A DNA stretch of 64,000 bases from Alicyclobacillus sp. (GTDB lineage: Bacteria; Bacillota; Bacilli; Alicyclobacillales; Alicyclobacillaceae). The stretch's first letter is position 1; each line of letters begins with the position of its first letter. The translations under genes were made by a program, and so were the position numbers. Below are positions 19,820 to 30,191 of the stretch, one piece after another. The notes beneath the pieces were generated by a model that saw nothing but the letters and a program-made list of their open reading frames with translations, ran no database searches and was not told the origin of the DNA. Location of the stretch: the NCBI RefSeq assembly GCF_023511815.1, contig NZ_JAIMAV010000004.1, positions 1-64,000 on the forward strand. The letters are read 5' to 3'.

Positions 19820-20283
19820 CCGCGCACAGCCTTCTCCGCCTCGCGCAGCTGCCGCTCCTCCGCATGCGACAACACGCGCTCCAAGTTCAGCAGGATGAGC
19901 ACCCCTTCACCGCGCCGGGCGACCCCGTGCAGATACTCCGCCTGCACTCCCCCGACCATCGCCGGCGGCGGCTCCACCCCGGCCTCGTCGATGGACACCA
20001 CGTCGTCCACCATGTCGACGATCATCCCGACGTGGAACCGATCCACCTGGACGATCACGATGCGCGTGTTCGCGTCCGCGTCCACCGGCGGGAAACCGAA
20101 CCGCTCCCGGAGGTCAATCACGGGCGTCACCACGCCGCGCAGGTTGATGACCCCGCGAATGAACGGCAGCGTGCGTGGAACGTGCGCAATGGGCATCATG
20201 CGCTCCACCGACTGCACCTGCTCCACCGGCACCCCGTACTGCTCGTTCGCAACGGTAAACAAGATGTACTGGCGTTCTGCCAC
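19816..20283 (-). CDS. cheW: Chemotaxis coupling protein CheW
   Basis: VAERQYILFTVANEQYGVPVEQVQSVERMMPIAHVPRTLPFIRGVINLRGVVTPVIDLRERFG. Confidence 0.96.
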   Translation of the reverse strand: MAERQYILFTVANEQYGVPVEQVQSVERMMPIAHVPRTLPFIRGVINLRGVVTPVIDLRERFGFPPVDADANTRIVIVQVDRFHVGMIVDMVDDVVSIDEAGVEPPPAMVGGVQAEYLHGVARRGEGVLILLNLERVLSHAEERQLREAEKAVRG

Positions 20284-20334
20284 ACGCAACGACTCCTTTC
20301 CCGATTGCCCCACCGCGGCGCCGCCTCGCGGTGG

Positions 20335-22479
20335 TCAGCGCCGCAGGGCGCCGTTCATCCAGGCGTGCACGTCGGCGATCAGCGCGATGCCGCCATCCCC
20401 CAGGATGGCCGCGCCGGCGAACCAGCGGACGTCCGCCAGGTACTCGCCGAGGGATTTCTGCACAATCTCCCGCTGGCCGAGCAGCCGCTCCACGCCGAAG
20501 GCGGCGCGCCTCGCGCCCTCCCGGCAGATGACCAGCCAGCGGCCCTCCCGCTCCGCCCCCAACAGCCAATCGGCCACCTCGACCAGCGGAACGAGCCTTC
20601 CCCGGTCGTCCAGGACGCGTTGGCCGTGCACCATCCGGACATTGTCCGGCGTGGCCGCCACCACCTCCTCGACCGCCGACAGGGGGATGGCGAACACGTG
20701 CCCCGCGGTCTCCACCAACAGCGCCTCCAGCATGGCGAGCGTCAGCGGCAGCCGGATGCGGAACGTGGTGCCCAATCCGGCGCGCGACTCGATTTCCACG
20801 CGCCCGCCCAGCGATTCGACCTTCTGGCGCACCGCGTCCAGCCCGACGCCGCGTCCGGAGATGTCGGAGACCGTCTCGGCGGTGCTGAATCCGGAGGCGA
20901 ACAGAAACTCGTACACCTCTTCGTCCGACAAACCGGCGGCCTTGACCGGGTCGGCCAGTCCCCGTTCCACCGCGCGCCGGCGCACCCGCTCGACGTCAAT
21001 CCCGCGCCCGTCGTCCGCCACCTCAATGAACACGTGTTGACCGGACGGATACGCGCGCAGCTGGATGACCCCCGCCTCCGGCTTTCCGGCCGCAACCCGC
21101 TCGGCGGGCGCCTCCAGGCCGTGATCCGCCGAGTTGCGGATGAGATGCACCAACACTTCGCCCATCTCGTCGATGATGGTCCGGTCGAACTCCGTCTCGA
21201 GCCCGCTCATCTCCAGTTCAATCGCCTTGCCGAGCGTCCTGGCCAGGTCGCGCACCATCCGCGGGAATCGCTGGAACAGGTGTTCGATGGGCACCATCCT
21301 GAGCGACATCACGGCCGTCTGCAGTTCGCCCGCAACCCGCGCGATGTGATCGGCCAGCTCGCGAAGATCCGCGCGATCGACCGATGACGCGAGCGTCGCG
21401 AGGCGATTGCGGTCAATCACCAGTTCGCTGAGCAGGTTCATCAACGTGTCCAGGCGCTCCACCGGAACGCGGATGGTGCGATCCGCCCGCGCCGCGCCAG
21501 CACGTGCCGCCCCGGAAGCGGTCCGGGCCGACGGAGCCGGTGCCGTCTCCGCCGTATGCCCCGAGCCATCCGACGCGGCCGGCCCGCCGCCCGGCGCAGG
21601 CGTCCCCTGGCCCGTCGCGGCGGGAGGCTCGGCACCCGCCGCGGCGGCCGGTGTCGTCTCGCCATCCCCGCCGACGCCAGACCCGCCCTCCGCCGAATCG
21701 GCCCAGGGGACGTACCGGACACGTGCGATCTCGGGCATCTCGCCCAGACCGCGGACCACCGGTTCGGGGTCGCCCTCGAAGGCCATCAAAAACGCCACGC
21801 GAAGGGAGATCTCGCCGCGCTGCATCCGCTCGGCGTCGGGATCGCACTGGACGCAGGTGCCCGCCTGTTCCAACTCCCGCATCGCGAGCAGGGCTCGGGC
21901 CGCGGGCATGACACACGCCGGATCGAACTCCAGCACCACCCAGCCGGTGGCCATGCCGGACGCCTGACCGGCCGCCAGCACCGCGCGGGCGCTGTCCGAC
22001 ACCGCGGGCAGGCCGTCGTGTTCCGCGCGCACGGCCGTCGCTGAGCTCGCCAATCCGGCCGCCACCTCGGCCGACGCGCGGCCGTCCCCCTGACTCAGCG
22101 TGTCATAAAGCCGGACCAACCCGTCGATCTGCGCGTCGGCGGTGACACCCTGCTCGTCCCCCGTCTCCCGGATGCGCTCCAGCAGGGCCGCCAACACATC
22201 CAGGCCGTCGAACAGCACATCGACACACGCGGGCGTCGCCCGTCCCGGGTGATCGCGCAGCACGCCCAGGACGTCCTCCAGGCGGTGGGTCACCTGCGCC
22301 ATGGTCTGAAACCCCATGGTCGCCGACATCCCTTTCAACGTGTGGGCGGCGCGGAACATCGCCGCGAAGTCGGCGTCCTGCGCCTCGCCCCGTTCCACGC
22401 GCAGGCACAGCTCGTTGAGGGTCTGCAAATTCTCATCCGATTCATCCAAGAATGCCTGAAGGTACTGGAGATTCTCCAC
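20335..22479 (-). CDS. cheA: Chemotaxis histidine kinase CheA
   Basis: HPt AAHTLKGMSATMGF, LIRNSADHGLEAPAER, DDGRGIDVERV, CheW-like C-terminus; GTG start after AAGGAAG RBS. Confidence 0.96.
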   Translation of the reverse strand: MENLQYLQAFLDESDENLQTLNELCLRVERGEAQDADFAAMFRAAHTLKGMSATMGFQTMAQVTHRLEDVLGVLRDHPGRATPACVDVLFDGLDVLAALLERIRETGDEQGVTADAQIDGLVRLYDTLSQGDGRASAEVAAGLASSATAVRAEHDGLPAVSDSARAVLAAGQASGMATGWVVLEFDPACVMPAARALLAMRELEQAGTCVQCDPDAERMQRGEISLRVAFLMAFEGDPEPVVRGLGEMPEIARVRYVPWADSAEGGSGVGGDGETTPAAAAGAEPPAATGQGTPAPGGGPAASDGSGHTAETAPAPSARTASGAARAGAARADRTIRVPVERLDTLMNLLSELVIDRNRLATLASSVDRADLRELADHIARVAGELQTAVMSLRMVPIEHLFQRFPRMVRDLARTLGKAIELEMSGLETEFDRTIIDEMGEVLVHLIRNSADHGLEAPAERVAAGKPEAGVIQLRAYPSGQHVFIEVADDGRGIDVERVRRRAVERGLADPVKAAGLSDEEVYEFLFASGFSTAETVSDISGRGVGLDAVRQKVESLGGRVEIESRAGLGTTFRIRLPLTLAMLEALLVETAGHVFAIPLSAVEEVVAATPDNVRMVHGQRVLDDRGRLVPLVEVADWLLGAEREGRWLVICREGARRAAFGVERLLGQREIVQKSLGEYLADVRWFAGAAILGDGGIALIADVHAWMNGALRR

Positions 22480-22507
22480 GTCATGCACTTCCTTGTCAGA
22501 CTCCGTG

Positions 22508-23416
22508 TCACCCGGTGTGCGACGCACCGCCCGGCGCGTCACCGGGGCCCTCGCGCAGGCGATGCCACAGCCGGGTGAAAAATCCGGTGAGCCCGCCCGG
22601 TTTGGGTGCGGGATGGAGCCGCAGATAATTCGACACCAACTGCTGAAAACAACGCGCAGCCGGCGACTGAGGGAAGGCACTCAACAGCGCCCTCTGCTGC
22701 ATCACCGCGCGCGGGACCGCGTCGTCCTCCAAAATGTATCCGAGCACATCCACGGACGCGTCCAGGAACCGGTCCGCGACCAAACGCAACTTCTCGGCCG
22801 TCTCCCGCGCCTGCACCAACGAATCGGCCCGGTTGACCACGACCCGGACGGGCGGCAGCACGCCCCGCAGCGTCAGCAGCTTGAGCAGCGCATAGGCGTC
22901 CGCGAGCGCCGTAGGCTCCGGCGTGGTGAGGAGGAACAGCTCGTCGACGCCGGCCAGGAGGCGCTCAAAGTTCGGGCCCATCCCCGATCCGCAGTCCAAC
23001 AGCACCACATCGAACCGCTCCTGCAGCTGAGTGACCTGCCGCATCAGCCGCTCCACCTGTTCCTGGGTCAGGTCGTGCAGGTCCAACAGGCCGCTGCCCG
23101 CCGACAGAAACGGCACACCGCCCGGCCCGTATTCGATCGCGTCGAATATGCTGGTCCCTTCCAGGACATCGATCAGGGTCCGCTTCGGACGGACGCCGAG
23201 CATCACCTCCACATCCGCAAAGCCGACGTCCGCGTCGAAAACCATGGGACGGATCCGGTGTTGCATCAGTCCCAGCGCGAAATTGACGCAGAAATGGGTC
23301 TTCCCCACCCCGCCCTTGCCGCTGGCCACCGCCACGACGGACGGCTTCACCGCCGGCGCATCCAGTCCGGGGCCCCGATCCCACACCCGCGTCGCTTCCT
23401 CCGGCTCGAGCATCAC
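22508..23416 (-). CDS. flhG: MinD/ParA-like ATPase FlhG (YlxH)
   Basis: VVAVASGKGGVGKTHFCVNFALGL; adjacent to flhF. Confidence 0.94.
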   Translation of the reverse strand: MMLEPEEATRVWDRGPGLDAPAVKPSVVAVASGKGGVGKTHFCVNFALGLMQHRIRPMVFDADVGFADVEVMLGVRPKRTLIDVLEGTSIFDAIEYGPGGVPFLSAGSGLLDLHDLTQEQVERLMRQVTQLQERFDVVLLDCGSGMGPNFERLLAGVDELFLLTTPEPTALADAYALLKLLTLRGVLPPVRVVVNRADSLVQARETAEKLRLVADRFLDASVDVLGYILEDDAVPRAVMQQRALLSAFPQSPAARCFQQLVSNYLRLHPAPKPGGLTGFFTRLWHRLREGPGDAPGGASHTG

Positions 23417-24738
23417 GCGGCCCCCCCAAGGATCACCCGGACCAGTTTTTCAATGTCCGCCACCTCGAGGTCATCCGGCACATTCTGACCGGTCGTGACG
23501 TAGGACAGCGGCAGACGGTACTTGCACATCAGGTTGAGAATCGCCCCGTGGCTCAGGGTCTCATCCAACTTGGTGAACAACAGTTTGTGAACGGGTAGCG
23601 CTTGGAACGACCCGGCCACCACGTCCATGTCCTCCGGTTTGGCCGTCAGCGACAGCACCAGGTGGACCTCGTCCACGGGCGCCGCGGCGAGCAGAGCCCG
23701 AACCTCATCGACGTACACGTCCATGCGGAAGTTCCGCCCGGCGGTGTCGACCAAAATCAGATCCCGGTCCGACAGCCGTTCCAGCGCCGCCGGGAAGTCC
23801 GCGGGCTGCTCCACGACCTCCAGCGGCACGTTCAGGATGGTCGCGTAGGTGCGGAGCTGGTCCACGGCCGCGATGCGGTAGGTGTCCGTCGTCACCAAAC
23901 CGACCCTCCGGTCTCCCGCGATCACGTGGAGCGCCGCCAGCTTGGCGATGGTTGTCGTCTTGCCGACCCCGGTCGGGCCGACCAGCACGACCACCCGGGC
24001 ATCCGGCGCGATGGGCTGCGGCTGGCGCAGATCCGCCAGGCTGTCGACAATCCGCCGGGTCAGCGCCGTCTTCAACTGTTCCGCGCGGGCCGGAAGCGAC
24101 GGGTTGTAGACGTTCTTCTCCTCCGTCGGCCAGGCCCCGGGCGAGTCCAACAGCGGCCACACCTGTTCGGGTTGAACCCCCTGCCGCACGAGCGTCTGCA
24201 GGAGCCCGCGCATTCCCAGCTCCCCCGCCTGCACGGCCGCTTCAATCAGGCGCCGGACCTCCGCGAGCTCCTGCCGGACCGATTCGAGGGCGTCCGACGT
24301 CACGGCCGGCTCGGTGCCGGCCCCCTCGTTCGGCGGGGGCACGGTGACGGGCGGTGACAAGAGCCCCCGAGACCCGGGCATCGGGGCGCACCCCGGCGCC
24401 TCGGTTGCCGCGGCCACCGTCCCGGGTGCCGCGGCCAACGCTCCGGTTGCCGCGGCCAGCGCCGCGGCCTCCTCGGCCTCGGAGCCGCGCGCCTCCCTGG
24501 GCCGCACCGCGCTGGCGGCGGGTCGCACGCCCGTTCGCGGCCGGGCGCTGTCGGCGACGAGCGGCACGTCGTCACCGGTGGCGGCCATCACCTCGATGCG
24601 GGTGCTTCGCCACAGCCCCAGCCATTTCCTCTGTTTAATTTTCTTTGTGCTGAGGATCACCGCGTCCTTCCCGAGCTCCTTGCGGATGAGCGCCACCGCC
24701 TCGGGCATCTCGCGGACCACATACCGCCGGACAATCAC
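23413..24738 (-). CDS. flhF: Flagellar SRP-like GTPase FlhF
   Basis: [50 protein letters not shown]...LVDTAGRN. Confidence 0.96.
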   Translation of the reverse strand: MIVRRYVVREMPEAVALIRKELGKDAVILSTKKIKQRKWLGLWRSTRIEVMAATGDDVPLVADSARPRTGVRPAASAVRPREARGSEAEEAAALAAATGALAAAPGTVAAATEAPGCAPMPGSRGLLSPPVTVPPPNEGAGTEPAVTSDALESVRQELAEVRRLIEAAVQAGELGMRGLLQTLVRQGVQPEQVWPLLDSPGAWPTEEKNVYNPSLPARAEQLKTALTRRIVDSLADLRQPQPIAPDARVVVLVGPTGVGKTTTIAKLAALHVIAGDRRVGLVTTDTYRIAAVDQLRTYATILNVPLEVVEQPADFPAALERLSDRDLILVDTAGRNFRMDVYVDEVRALLAAAPVDEVHLVLSLTAKPEDMDVVAGSFQALPVHKLLFTKLDETLSHGAILNLMCKYRLPLSYVTTGQNVPDDLEVADIEKLVRVILGGAA

Positions 24739-26771
24739 AGATTCACCACCCCTCCGCTCTCAATGGCCACGGCCGGATCCAGTTCGTTGTACGACAGCAC
24801 CGGCATGTCCGGAAGCATCCGCGCCAACCAGCGCCGAACCGGCAGGCGCAGGCGTGGATGGGTCAGGAGCGCCGGCGATTTGCCGAGATTCTGCTGGCGG
24901 GTCCATTCCTCCCGCAACCGGCGGATGAGCTGCTGCGCCACCTGCGGATCGACCCCCAGGAACGTGCCCGCGTCCGACGTCACCAGGGACGCCTGCAGCC
25001 GTTCCTCCACCGCGGGCGCGAGGGTGAGGACCGTCAACGGTTCATCCGGCGCCCTGAGCTGCTGGCAGATCTGCCGGCCCAACGCCTGGCGCACGTGTTC
25101 GGTCAGGAGATCGGTGTCCTTCGTCGTGCGCCCCGCGTCGGCGAGGGTCTCGAGGATGGTGACCAGGTCCCGAATCGAGACGCCCTCCTGCAACAGATTC
25201 GCCAGCACGCGCTGCACCTGACCGACCGTCAGCACCCCGGGCACCACGTCCTCGACCAGCGCGGGCGCCGAGGTCTTGATGTGGTCGAGCAACGCCTGCG
25301 TCTCCTGGCGGCCCAGAAGTTCGTGGGCGTGGCGTTTCAACACCTCGGTCAGGTGCGTCGCGATCACGGAACTCGGGTCCACCACGGTGTATCCCGACGC
25401 CTCCGCCCGATGCCGCACCTCCGCCGGGATCCACACCGCGGGCATGCCGAACGCGGGTTCGCGGGTCGGAATTCCGCCCAGGCTCGGGTCCTCCACCCCG
25501 GGGCTCATGGCCAGCCAATGTCCCATCCATACTTCGCCGCGCGCCACCTGGACTCCTCGTATCTTCACGACGTACTCCGATGGCTTGAGCTGAATGTTGT
25601 CACGCAGCCTTACCACCGGGATCACCAGGCCCAGCTCCAGGACCAGCTGGCGCCGGATGAGGGCCACCCGGTCCAGCAGATCGCCCCCCTGCTTGGCGTC
25701 CACGAGCGGAATCAGCCCGTAGCCGAACTCGAATTCAATCGGATCGACCCCCAGGAGGGTGTAGACGCTCTCCGGCTTTTTGACCTCCTCCGTCTTGGCC
25801 CGCAACGCCTGCTCCTGCTCGCGGCGCTGCATCTGATCCGCCTGGCGCTGCACGCGCCAGGCGATCAGCGCGGCCAGTGCCGCCACCGGTCCCGTGCGCA
25901 GAATCCCGATGGGCGTGAAAAGTCCCAACAGCCCCAGCGCCGCGGCGACCAGAAACAGAGCCCGCGGATACTGCATGACCTGCTTGAGCACGTCCGTCCC
26001 GAGGTTGGCGTCCGACGCCGCCCGGGTGACCATCAGGCCGGTCGCCGTCGACAGGAGCAGGGCCGGGATCTGGCTGACCAACCCGTCGCCCACCGACAGC
26101 AGGGTGTAGGTGTGCGCGGCGGTGGACCAGTCCATGTGGTGCATCGCCATGCCGATGATGAACCCGCCCACCGTGTTGATGGCGACGATGAGCATCGACG
26201 CGATGGCGTCCCCTTTGACGAATTTCGAAGCGCCGTCCATCGCCCCGTAGAAATCCGCCTCGCGTTCGATGGTCTGGCGCCGGCGTCTGGCCTCCTGCTC
26301 CGTGATCAGCCCCGCGTTGAGGTCCGCGTCGATGGACAGCTGCTTGCCCGGCATGGCGTCCAACGTGAAGCGGGCCGCCACCTCCGCCACGCGCTCCGCC
26401 CCGCGCGTGATCACGATGAATTGGATCACCGCGAGGATGAGGAACACCACGAACCCGACGACGATGTTGTCGCTGATGACGAAGTTTCCGAATGTGGCGA
26501 TCACCGAGCCGGCGTCCGCCTGCGTCAGGATGAGCCGCGTCGAGGACACGTTGAGCGCCAGCCGGTACAGCGTCGTGATCAACAGCAGCGACGGGAACAC
26601 GGAGAACTCCAGCGGCTCCTTGGTGTTCATCGCCACCATCAGCACCGTCATCGACGCGAACAGATTGATCACCAAAAGCACGTCGAGCAAGGTCTTGTTG
26701 AGCGGGATCACCATCATCACGACAATCCCGATGACCGCTGCCATCACGGCCAGATCGGACCGCTTCACCAT
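24735..26771 (-). CDS. flhA: Flagellar export component FlhA
   Basis: 678 aa; NVSSTRLILTQADAGSVIATFGNFVISDN, DAMPGKQLSIDADLNAGLITEQEARRRR. Confidence 0.97.
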   Translation of the reverse strand: MVKRSDLAVMAAVIGIVVMMVIPLNKTLLDVLLVINLFASMTVLMVAMNTKEPLEFSVFPSLLLITTLYRLALNVSSTRLILTQADAGSVIATFGNFVISDNIVVGFVVFLILAVIQFIVITRGAERVAEVAARFTLDAMPGKQLSIDADLNAGLITEQEARRRRQTIEREADFYGAMDGASKFVKGDAIASMLIVAINTVGGFIIGMAMHHMDWSTAAHTYTLLSVGDGLVSQIPALLLSTATGLMVTRAASDANLGTDVLKQVMQYPRALFLVAAALGLLGLFTPIGILRTGPVAALAALIAWRVQRQADQMQRREQEQALRAKTEEVKKPESVYTLLGVDPIEFEFGYGLIPLVDAKQGGDLLDRVALIRRQLVLELGLVIPVVRLRDNIQLKPSEYVVKIRGVQVARGEVWMGHWLAMSPGVEDPSLGGIPTREPAFGMPAVWIPAEVRHRAEASGYTVVDPSSVIATHLTEVLKRHAHELLGRQETQALLDHIKTSAPALVEDVVPGVLTVGQVQRVLANLLQEGVSIRDLVTILETLADAGRTTKDTDLLTEHVRQALGRQICQQLRAPDEPLTVLTLAPAVEERLQASLVTSDAGTFLGVDPQVAQQLIRRLREEWTRQQNLGKSPALLTHPRLRLPVRRWLARMLPDMPVLSYNELDPAVAIESGGVVNL

Positions 26772-26772
26772 G

Positions 26773-27858
26773 TCACCCCTTCACCAACCCCGACCGCATC
26801 CGGTACACGTACGCCAGCACCTCCGCGACCGCCCGGTACAGCTCGCGCGGGATGGCCTCATCCACCTCCACCCGGCGGTAGAGCGTTTGTGCGAGCGGGC
26901 GGTTTTCGACCACCGGGACCCCGTGCGAACGGGCGATGGACCGGATGCGCAGCGCCAGCTCATCCTGTCCCTTGGCGACCACGCGTGGCGCGGACATGGT
27001 CTTCGCGTCGTAGCGCAGGGCCACCGCGAAGTGTGTGGGGTTGGTCACGACCACGTCCGCCTTCGGGACGTTCTGCATCATGCGGCGCATCGCCAGGGCG
27101 CGCGCCTGCTGGCGGATGCGCTGGCGGATCTGCGGGTCTCCCTCCTGTTGCCGGAACTCGTCCTTGACCTCCTGCCGCGTCATCCGGATGCTGCGCTCGA
27201 AGGAAAATCGCTGCCAAATCCAGTCCAACGCGGCGATGGCGGCCAACGCCGCGGCGATCTCGACGGCCAACCGTCCCGCCTCCCGGCCGATGGCCCCGGG
27301 CACCCCCGCCGGGTCCACGCCTCCGAGCCGCGCCACCGACTCGGCCGCCCCCTTCGCCGCAGCGTAGGCCACCGCTCCGACCAAGGTCAGCTTCGCCACC
27401 GACTTGGCCGCCTCGACGAGCGTCCTGGCGCTCCAAAGCCGCCGGATCCCAGCCAATGGATTGACGCGGCCCGCATCGGGCACGAGGAGCCTTGGCACAA
27501 ACAGGGGCCCGACCTGGGCGAAGGCGGCCGCCATCCCCGCCAGCAGCGCAATCCCCGCCACCGGAAGCACCATCTTCGCCACACGCAGCGCGAGCCCGAG
27601 GAAGATGGCGCTCACCGCCTTCGGCGTCCAGTCAAGAGGCACCGCCGCCGACAGGCCGGAGGCCATGGCGTCGATGGCTTGATTCCACACCTGCGCGCCG
27701 AACGCGACGAGCGCCAACACCCCCGCCAACAGCGCCACGGCCCCGCTGAGCTCCGGGCTGTGCGGAATCCGTCCCTGGCGGCGCACCTCCTGCCGCCGCC
27801 GCGGGGTGGCTCGCTCCGTCCGTTCCTCGGCAAACCGCTGCAGCGAGAACGGAACCAC
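26773..27858 (-). CDS. flhB: Flagellar export protein FlhB
   Basis: AEERTERATPRRRQEVRRQGRIPHSPEL..., NPTH autocleavage motif (VVTNPTHFAVALRYDAK). Confidence 0.97.
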   Translation of the reverse strand: MVPFSLQRFAEERTERATPRRRQEVRRQGRIPHSPELSGAVALLAGVLALVAFGAQVWNQAIDAMASGLSAAVPLDWTPKAVSAIFLGLALRVAKMVLPVAGIALLAGMAAAFAQVGPLFVPRLLVPDAGRVNPLAGIRRLWSARTLVEAAKSVAKLTLVGAVAYAAAKGAAESVARLGGVDPAGVPGAIGREAGRLAVEIAAALAAIAALDWIWQRFSFERSIRMTRQEVKDEFRQQEGDPQIRQRIRQQARALAMRRMMQNVPKADVVVTNPTHFAVALRYDAKTMSAPRVVAKGQDELALRIRSIARSHGVPVVENRPLAQTLYRRVEVDEAIPRELYRAVAEVLAYVYRMRSGLVKG

Positions 27859-27861
27859 ACC

Positions 27862-28641
27862 TCATCCCCCCAACCCGCGCAACATCCCATCCACCTGCAG
27901 GAACAACTGGGCGAACAGGCGGCCGAATCCGTCCACCATCGCCGGCATGACGACCGCGAACAGGCCGAGGCCGACGAACAATTTCGCGGGCAGGCCGACG
28001 ACGAACACATTCATCTGCGGCACCGCGCGGGAGAGCAGCGCAAACGTGACATCCGTCAACACGAGCGCGGCCAAAAGCGGTGCGCACAACTGGATCGCCA
28101 GAGCCATCACGACATCGAGCAGCCGGGCGAACATCGCCCAGGACAGATCCGGCAGGTGCAGCGCACCCAGACCGACGAACCGGTAGGAGTTCATGCAGGC
28201 CAGCATCAGGCCGTCCAACCCGTTGAGTCCGAGAAAGTACAGTGTGAACAGCGCCGACAGAAGGCCTCCGGTCACGCCGCTCGTCTGGCCGCTCGACGGA
28301 TCGAACAGGGCACCCGATGTGAAGCCGATTTGAAGGTCAAACACCTGGCCGGCGATGCTCACGGCCGCCACCACGGCGGTGGCCACAAACCCGAGCAGAA
28401 TGCCCGTCACGCTCTCGCGCAGCGCCAGGTCGATAAACCGGCCGGGGTCCGTCCACGGATTCACCGCCGGTGCGCCGGAGATGGCGGGGGTCATCCACAG
28501 CGCCGTGAACGCGGCCAACCCGAGCTTGGCCCACGCCGGCCAAAACCGCACCGACATCACCGGAGAGACGGCGATGAACGCCACCACGCGAAGCAGCACC
28601 AACAGGTACAACGGATAGTGATCAATCGCGAATGCCCACAT
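27862..28641 (-). CDS. fliR: Flagellar export protein FliR
   Basis: 259-aa polytopic protein; position between fliQ and flhB; FliR-type motifs (ALAIQLCAPLLAALVLTDVTFALLSRAVPQMNVFVVGLPAK). Confidence 0.95.
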   Translation of the reverse strand: MWAFAIDHYPLYLLVLLRVVAFIAVSPVMSVRFWPAWAKLGLAAFTALWMTPAISGAPAVNPWTDPGRFIDLALRESVTGILLGFVATAVVAAVSIAGQVFDLQIGFTSGALFDPSSGQTSGVTGGLLSALFTLYFLGLNGLDGLMLACMNSYRFVGLGALHLPDLSWAMFARLLDVVMALAIQLCAPLLAALVLTDVTFALLSRAVPQMNVFVVGLPAKLFVGLGLFAVVMPAMVDGFGRLFAQLFLQVDGMLRGLGG

Positions 28642-28643
28642 CG

Positions 28644-28919
28644 TTAACGCACGAAGTCATTCAGGTGTCCGAGCACCTGAACGCCGAAGTCCACCAACAC
28701 CGTCAGCATCCACGGACCGAACAAAAGGAGCGCCGCCATGACGGCCGCGACCTTGGGGATGAACGACAGGGTCGGTTCCTGGATCTGCGTCGTGGCCTGG
28801 AACAGGCTGACGGCGACGCCCGCGGCGAGACCGAGGCCGAGCACCGGAGCGGTCAGCTTCACCACCAACCACATCACCTGGGCCCCGATGCCGATGATAA
28901 AATTCGGGTCCACCGCCAT
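28644..28919 (-). CDS. fliQ: Flagellar export protein FliQ
   Basis: 91 aa; APVLGLGLAAGVAVSLFQATTQIQEPTLSFIPKVAAV. Confidence 0.95.
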   Translation of the reverse strand: MAVDPNFIIGIGAQVMWLVVKLTAPVLGLGLAAGVAVSLFQATTQIQEPTLSFIPKVAAVMAALLLFGPWMLTVLVDFGVQVLGHLNDFVR

Positions 28920-28962
28920 CGCCCTCCTTCACGCCATTGGCGCCCGGACGCACTCGCGCCCA

Positions 28963-29811
28963 TCATGTGTATCCCGACAACAGCGACTTGACGACCAGAT
29001 ACCACCCGTCCACCATGACGAACAACAGCACCTTGAACGGCAGCGAGATCATCACCGGCGGCAGCATCATCATGCCCATGGACATCAGCGTGGTGGCCAC
29101 CACCAGGTCGATGACGAGAAATGGGAGATAGACCATGAAGCCAATCTGGAACGCGGTCTTCAGCTCGCTGATGGTGTACGCCGGGACCAGGGCGGTCAGC
29201 GGGATGTCCGCCGGCGCCTTGGGCGGTGGCAGGTGCCGATACGACAAGAAGAGGTCCAGATCCTGCTTGCGCGTGTGCTTGGCCATGAACGTCTTGAACG
29301 GGACCTCCGCCCGCTCCAGCGCCACCGTCTGGCTGATCTCCCCGCGCAGATACGGCTGCAGCGCCTGGCTGTTCGCCGCCGATATCGTCGGTTGCATGAC
29401 GAACAGCGTGATGACCAGCGCCAGGCCGATGAGCACCTGGTTGGGCGGAGACTGTTGCAACGACAGGGCGCTGCGCACGAACGAAAGCACCACGACGACC
29501 CGCGTGAAGCACGTCATCAGGATGAGAATCGCGGGCGCCAACGACAGGACCGTCAACAGAAGGACGATCTTCAGCGTCGAGGCGACGGCCTGCGGTGAGT
29601 CGCCCGCCCCGACGCTCACCTGAACGCCGGGAAGACCGGTGGACGAAGTGGTCGCGGCCAGCGCGTGCGGGTGCACCAGGATCAGGACCATCGCGGCGGA
29701 CAGGACCAACCGCGCCACGTGCGATGGCCGGATCCACCAGCGCACAAGAGGATCCCGCGGCGTCGGTGCACCGTCCCATCGCGCACCGTTACAGGGGGGG
29801 GTCCGAATCAC
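28963..29811 (-). CDS. fliP: Flagellar export protein FliP
   Basis: LSLAPAILILMTCFTRVVVVLSFVRSALSLQQSPPNQVLIGLALVITLFVMQP. Confidence 0.97.
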   Translation of the reverse strand: MIRTPPCNGARWDGAPTPRDPLVRWWIRPSHVARLVLSAAMVLILVHPHALAATTSSTGLPGVQVSVGAGDSPQAVASTLKIVLLLTVLSLAPAILILMTCFTRVVVVLSFVRSALSLQQSPPNQVLIGLALVITLFVMQPTISAANSQALQPYLRGEISQTVALERAEVPFKTFMAKHTRKQDLDLFLSYRHLPPPKAPADIPLTALVPAYTISELKTAFQIGFMVYLPFLVIDLVVATTLMSMGMMMLPPVMISLPFKVLLFVMVDGWYLVVKSLLSGYT

Positions 29812-30178
29812 GTTCCGCCCCCCGATCCGTCAGGCGCCGCATCCGCTCCGCCAGGACGCGCGCGAACACCGACTGCGCCTCGTCGCCCACCCGCGCGTCC
29901 CCCGGATCCGCAGGAAACGACTCCGTGACATCGGCCAACAGGGACACCTGATCGCCCACGCCGATGAGGTACCGCCGCCCGTGCACCTCGATCACCTGCA
30001 CCGACCGGTTCGGCGCCACCTGACGCGCGGCCAGCACCTGGATCTGACCGGTTTTCGATGACCGCGTCCGCCGCGACAGATACCGGATGGACACCACGGC
30101 CAAGCCGAGGACCACGGCCAGGGAGACGAGCAACTGCAGCGCCGTCCACACGGGGTTCCCCAAGACCGACGAGTTCAT
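29789..30178 (-). CDS. fliO: Flagellar biosynthesis protein FliO (FliZ)
   Basis: N-terminal TM then VLAARQVAPNRSVQVIEVHGRRYLIGVGDQVSLLADV; between cheY and fliP. Confidence 0.88.
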   Translation of the reverse strand: MNSSVLGNPVWTALQLLVSLAVVLGLAVVSIRYLSRRTRSSKTGQIQVLAARQVAPNRSVQVIEVHGRRYLIGVGDQVSLLADVTESFPADPGDARVGDEAQSVFARVLAERMRRLTDRGAERDSDPPL

Positions 30179-30191
30179 CGCCTTTCACCGG

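Noticed and set aside
19864-21387. 507-aa plus-strand ORF
   Set aside because: Antisense to cheW and cheA, both well supported on the minus strand.
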